Source of the DNA: Gemmatimonadota bacterium
Lineage (GTDB): Bacteria; Gemmatimonadota; Gemmatimonadetes; Gemmatimonadales; GWC2-71-9
Direction: 5' to 3'
Assembly (NCBI GenBank): GCA_003221075.1
Contig: QHUF01000175.1
Span: 1 to 6,982, forward strand
DNA length: 6,982 bases
The notes beneath the pieces were generated by a model that was given only the letters and a program-made list of their open reading frames with translations, made no database searches and had not been told where the DNA came from. Shown here piece by piece: positions 5,485-6,982 of the stretch (positions are counted from its first letter, which is position 1; every line of letters begins with the position of its first letter). The translations under genes and the position numbers were made by a program.

Positions 5485-6584
5485 CGCGGATCTACATCTC
5501 GGCAGGGGAGCCATCCGCGGACGCGCATGCCGCCGCGGTCGCGACCGCACTACGCCGCCGTCTTCCCGGGCTCGAGCTGGAAGCGCTCGGCGGCCCGCTG
5601 CTGGAGCGCGCGGGAGCCCGCGTCCTCGACCGGATGGAATCGTACTCCGTCGTCGGATTCGTGGAGGCGATCGAGAAGATTCCGGCGCACTTCCGCCTGC
5701 TGAACCGGATCAAGCAGTCGTTCAACGACAAGCGCTACGATCTCGTCATCCTCGTGGATTACCCGGGCTATCACCTCCGGGCCGCCGCTGCCGCCGCCGC
5801 CGCCGGCATTCCCGTGCTCTATTACATCGCGCCGCAGATGTGGGCCTGGGGGCCGAAGCGCGTGCGGAAGCTCGCCCCCGTGAATCAGCTCGCGGTCATT
5901 CTGCCGTTCGAGGAGAAATTCTTCCGCGAGCGCGGGGTCGCCGCCACGTTCGTCGGTCATCCCCTCAAGGACCGGCCACCGCCGCCCTCGCGCGTCGATG
6001 CGCGGCGCATGCTCGGTCTCGATCCGGCCCGCCCCACCCTTGGATTGTTTCCCGGCAGCCGGGCGCAGGAGGTGGGGCGGCACTGGGCGATGTTCCGCGA
6101 GGCCGCGGCTCGGGTCGCCGCGGCGCGTCCCGGCCTGCAGATCATTGTCGCGGGTACGTCCGGCGCTGAGTACCCCGAACCCGGTCCAATCAAAGTGCAG
6201 CTCGGCGATCCGCTGCTCGTGTTTGCTGCGGCCGACGCGGGGATCTGCAAATCGGGGACGACGACGCTCGAGGCGGCGATCTCCGACCTGCCGATGGTGA
6301 TCACGTATCGCGTGCACCCGATCACGTCGTTCATCGCGTTTCGGCTGATCCAGGTCCCGTGGGTCGGCCTCGTCAATCTAGTGGCGGGGTACGAGGTCGC
6401 GCCCGAATTCCTGCAGCGCCGCGCGAAGGCGGACACGCTCGCCGACGGCGTGTTGCCGCTCCTCGACGCCGCAAACCCGGTGACCCGGCGCCAGCGCGAA
6501 GGTTTGCGGCTCGTGCGCGACCGATTGGGTGCGCCTGGGGCCGCTGACCGCGTCGCGGAGCTGGCCGCGGGCCTGATCCGATGA
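5481..6584 (+). CDS. lpxB: LpxB, lipid-A-disaccharide synthase
   Basis: A peripheral membrane GT19 glycosyltransferase that joins 2,3-diacylglucosamine-1-phosphate to UDP-2,3-diacylglucosamine, forming the beta-1,6 disaccharide of lipid A. The product has 367 residues (E. coli 382). Family motifs in order are ISAGEPSADAHA (6-17), VDYPGYHLR (92-100), YYIAPQMWAWGPKRV (114-128), LPFEEKFF (141-148), FPGSRAQEV (190-198), KSGTTTLEA (257-265) and NLVAGYEVAPEFLQ (299-312). Asp93 and Arg194 align with E. coli Asp98 and Arg201, the functionally important pair. Where E. coli has a second Asp (DAPDF), this protein has Gly (DYPGY). Eight alanines in a row (101-108) follow that motif. GTG 5481 overlaps the upstream stop as GTGA and places the conserved first strand at the N-terminus. 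The required UDP-diacylglucosamine pyrophosphatase is not in the window. Confidence 0.95.
   Translation: MTRIYISAGEPSADAHAAAVATALRRRLPGLELEALGGPLLERAGARVLDRMESYSVVGFVEAIEKIPAHFRLLNRIKQSFNDKRYDLVILVDYPGYHLRAAAAAAAAGIPVLYYIAPQMWAWGPKRVRKLAPVNQLAVILPFEEKFFRERGVAATFVGHPLKDRPPPPSRVDARRMLGLDPARPTLGLFPGSRAQEVGRHWAMFREAAARVAAARPGLQIIVAGTSGAEYPEPGPIKVQLGDPLLVFAAADAGICKSGTTTLEAAISDLPMVITYRVHPITSFIAFRLIQVPWVGLVNLVAGYEVAPEFLQRRAKADTLADGVLPLLDAANPVTRRQREGLRLVRDRLGAPGAADRVAELAAGLIR
5781..5804 (+). repeat. GCC trinucleotide tract encoding eight alanines in LpxB
   Basis: Eight consecutive Ala codons, seven GCC and one GCT (the third), lie directly after the DYPGYHLR motif of lpxB. Slippage would change length in whole codons and keep the frame. 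Confidence 0.7.
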
Positions 6585-6982
6585 AGCTCCGCTGGGCGGA
6601 GCCGATCGCGACGCGGACCGGCTCGGTGCTCGTTCGCGCCCTCGCCGGGACATGGCGCTACCAGGCAGCCGGAGAGGAGCACGTACGGGCGTTGCGCGAG
6701 ATGCGACGCCCGTTCGTGTTCGTGCTCTGGCACAGTCGCATCCTCCCGCTGCTCTATCGCCATCGCGGGGAGGACATCGTGATGCTGATCAGCCGCCACC
6801 GGGACGGCGGGTATCTTGCCGACCTGGGGGCGCGCTGGGGGTACCGCTCAGTGCGGGGATCCACGCAGCGTGGGGGAGAGGTAGGGTTGCTGGGAATCGT
6901 GCGGGCGCTGGAAGGCGGCGCCGTGGTCGCGATTACGCCGGACGGGCCGCGGGGCCCTGCCGAGCGCGTGCAGCCCGGCGCG
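6581..6982 (+). CDS. DUF374 / LpxJ-type lipid A acyltransferase (3' truncated by window)
   Basis: The first 134 residues of a lysophospholipid-acyltransferase-like protein of the DUF374 family; the frame is still open at the window end. The motifs FVLWHSRILPLLY (47-59), ISRHRDGG (70-77), SVRGSTQRGG (90-99) and TPDGPRGP (119-126) are the conserved blocks of the family, with His51, His73 and Asp75 as likely active-site positions. In Helicobacter and Campylobacter a DUF374 protein, LpxJ, is a late acyltransferase of lipid A that differs from LpxL/LpxM. Placement directly after lpxB, with an ATGA overlap (6581-6584), supports a lipid A role here. Which chain it adds, and from which donor, cannot be read from sequence. 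waaA (Kdo transferase) and lpxK are plausible next genes but are not visible. Confidence 0.88.
   Translation, partial: MKLRWAEPIATRTGSVLVRALAGTWRYQAAGEEHVRALREMRRPFVFVLWHSRILPLLYRHRGEDIVMLISRHRDGGYLADLGARWGYRSVRGSTQRGGEVGLLGIVRALEGGAVVAITPDGPRGPAERVQPGA

Noticed and set aside
4750..5550. Long minus-strand open frame opposite the oxidoreductase gene
   Set aside because: Composition is typical of an antisense shadow in high-GC DNA and the + strand has clear Rossmann and EKP motifs.
5375..6169. 264-codon + strand frame overlapping the oxidoreductase and lpxB
   Set aside because: Arg/Pro/Ser-rich out-of-frame translation of lpxB, with no recognisable motif.
1..6982. CRISPR arrays, insertion sequences, tRNA or rRNA genes, defence or mobile systems
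   Set aside because: None seen. The window is a continuous run of overlapping biosynthetic genes with no inverted-repeat ends, spaced repeats or cloverleaf-like segments.

Overview
The window is a high-GC (roughly two thirds by eye), gap-free stretch of bacterial outer-membrane biogenesis genes, all on the + strand. Order: bamA (3' end only), skp/ompH, lpxD, an lpxC-fabZ fusion, lpxA, a Gfo/Idh/MocA-family oxidoreductase, lpxB, and the 5' part of a DUF374/LpxJ-type acyltransferase. Both ends are cut by the window. The organism is a diderm making lipid A. High GC, the LpxC-FabZ fusion and an oxidoreductase between lpxA and lpxB suggest Gemmatimonadota or a related high-GC lineage of the Fibrobacterota-Chlorobiota-Bacteroidota neighbourhood. 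That placement is inference from gene content, not a phylogeny.

Layout. Bases 1-822 are the end of the BamA beta-barrel, closing on the aromatic C-terminal beta-signal. A 43-base gap follows, holding a short heptamer tandem repeat and a ribosome binding site for skp (866-1414). From 1412 on there is essentially no intergenic DNA. lpxD follows the skp stop directly and in the same frame. The lpxC-fabZ frame overlaps or abuts the end of lpxD. lpxA, the oxidoreductase and lpxB each start on a GTG inside a GTGA overlap with the previous stop, and the DUF374 gene starts in an ATGA overlap. This looks like one translationally coupled operon. No terminator or convincing internal promoter is visible.

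How the genes work together. BamA inserts outer-membrane proteins and Skp chaperones them across the periplasm. LpxA, LpxC, LpxD and LpxB carry out the acylation, deacetylation, second acylation and disaccharide-forming steps of lipid A synthesis. FabZ dehydrates 3-hydroxyacyl-ACP, the acyl donor of LpxA and LpxD, and so sits at the branch with phospholipid synthesis. The DUF374 protein probably adds a late acyl chain. The UDP-2,3-diacylglucosamine pyrophosphatase step (LpxH, LpxI or LpxG) is not encoded here. The oxidoreductase occupies a slot where other bacteria carry lpxI (Caulobacter) or gnnA-gnnB (Acidithiobacillus).

Points worth a second look: (1) conserved N-terminal sequence of both LpxD and LpxC lies upstream of any ATG/GTG/TTG, so both appear to lack a canonical start codon; (2) a GGAGG Shine-Dalgarno site with an in-frame ATG sits exactly at the LpxC/FabZ domain junction, as if free FabZ were also made; (3) the GnnA-like oxidoreductase has no partner aminotransferase beside it. 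I found no CRISPR array, mobile element, RNA gene or defence system. Apart from these points this is a recognisable housekeeping cluster.
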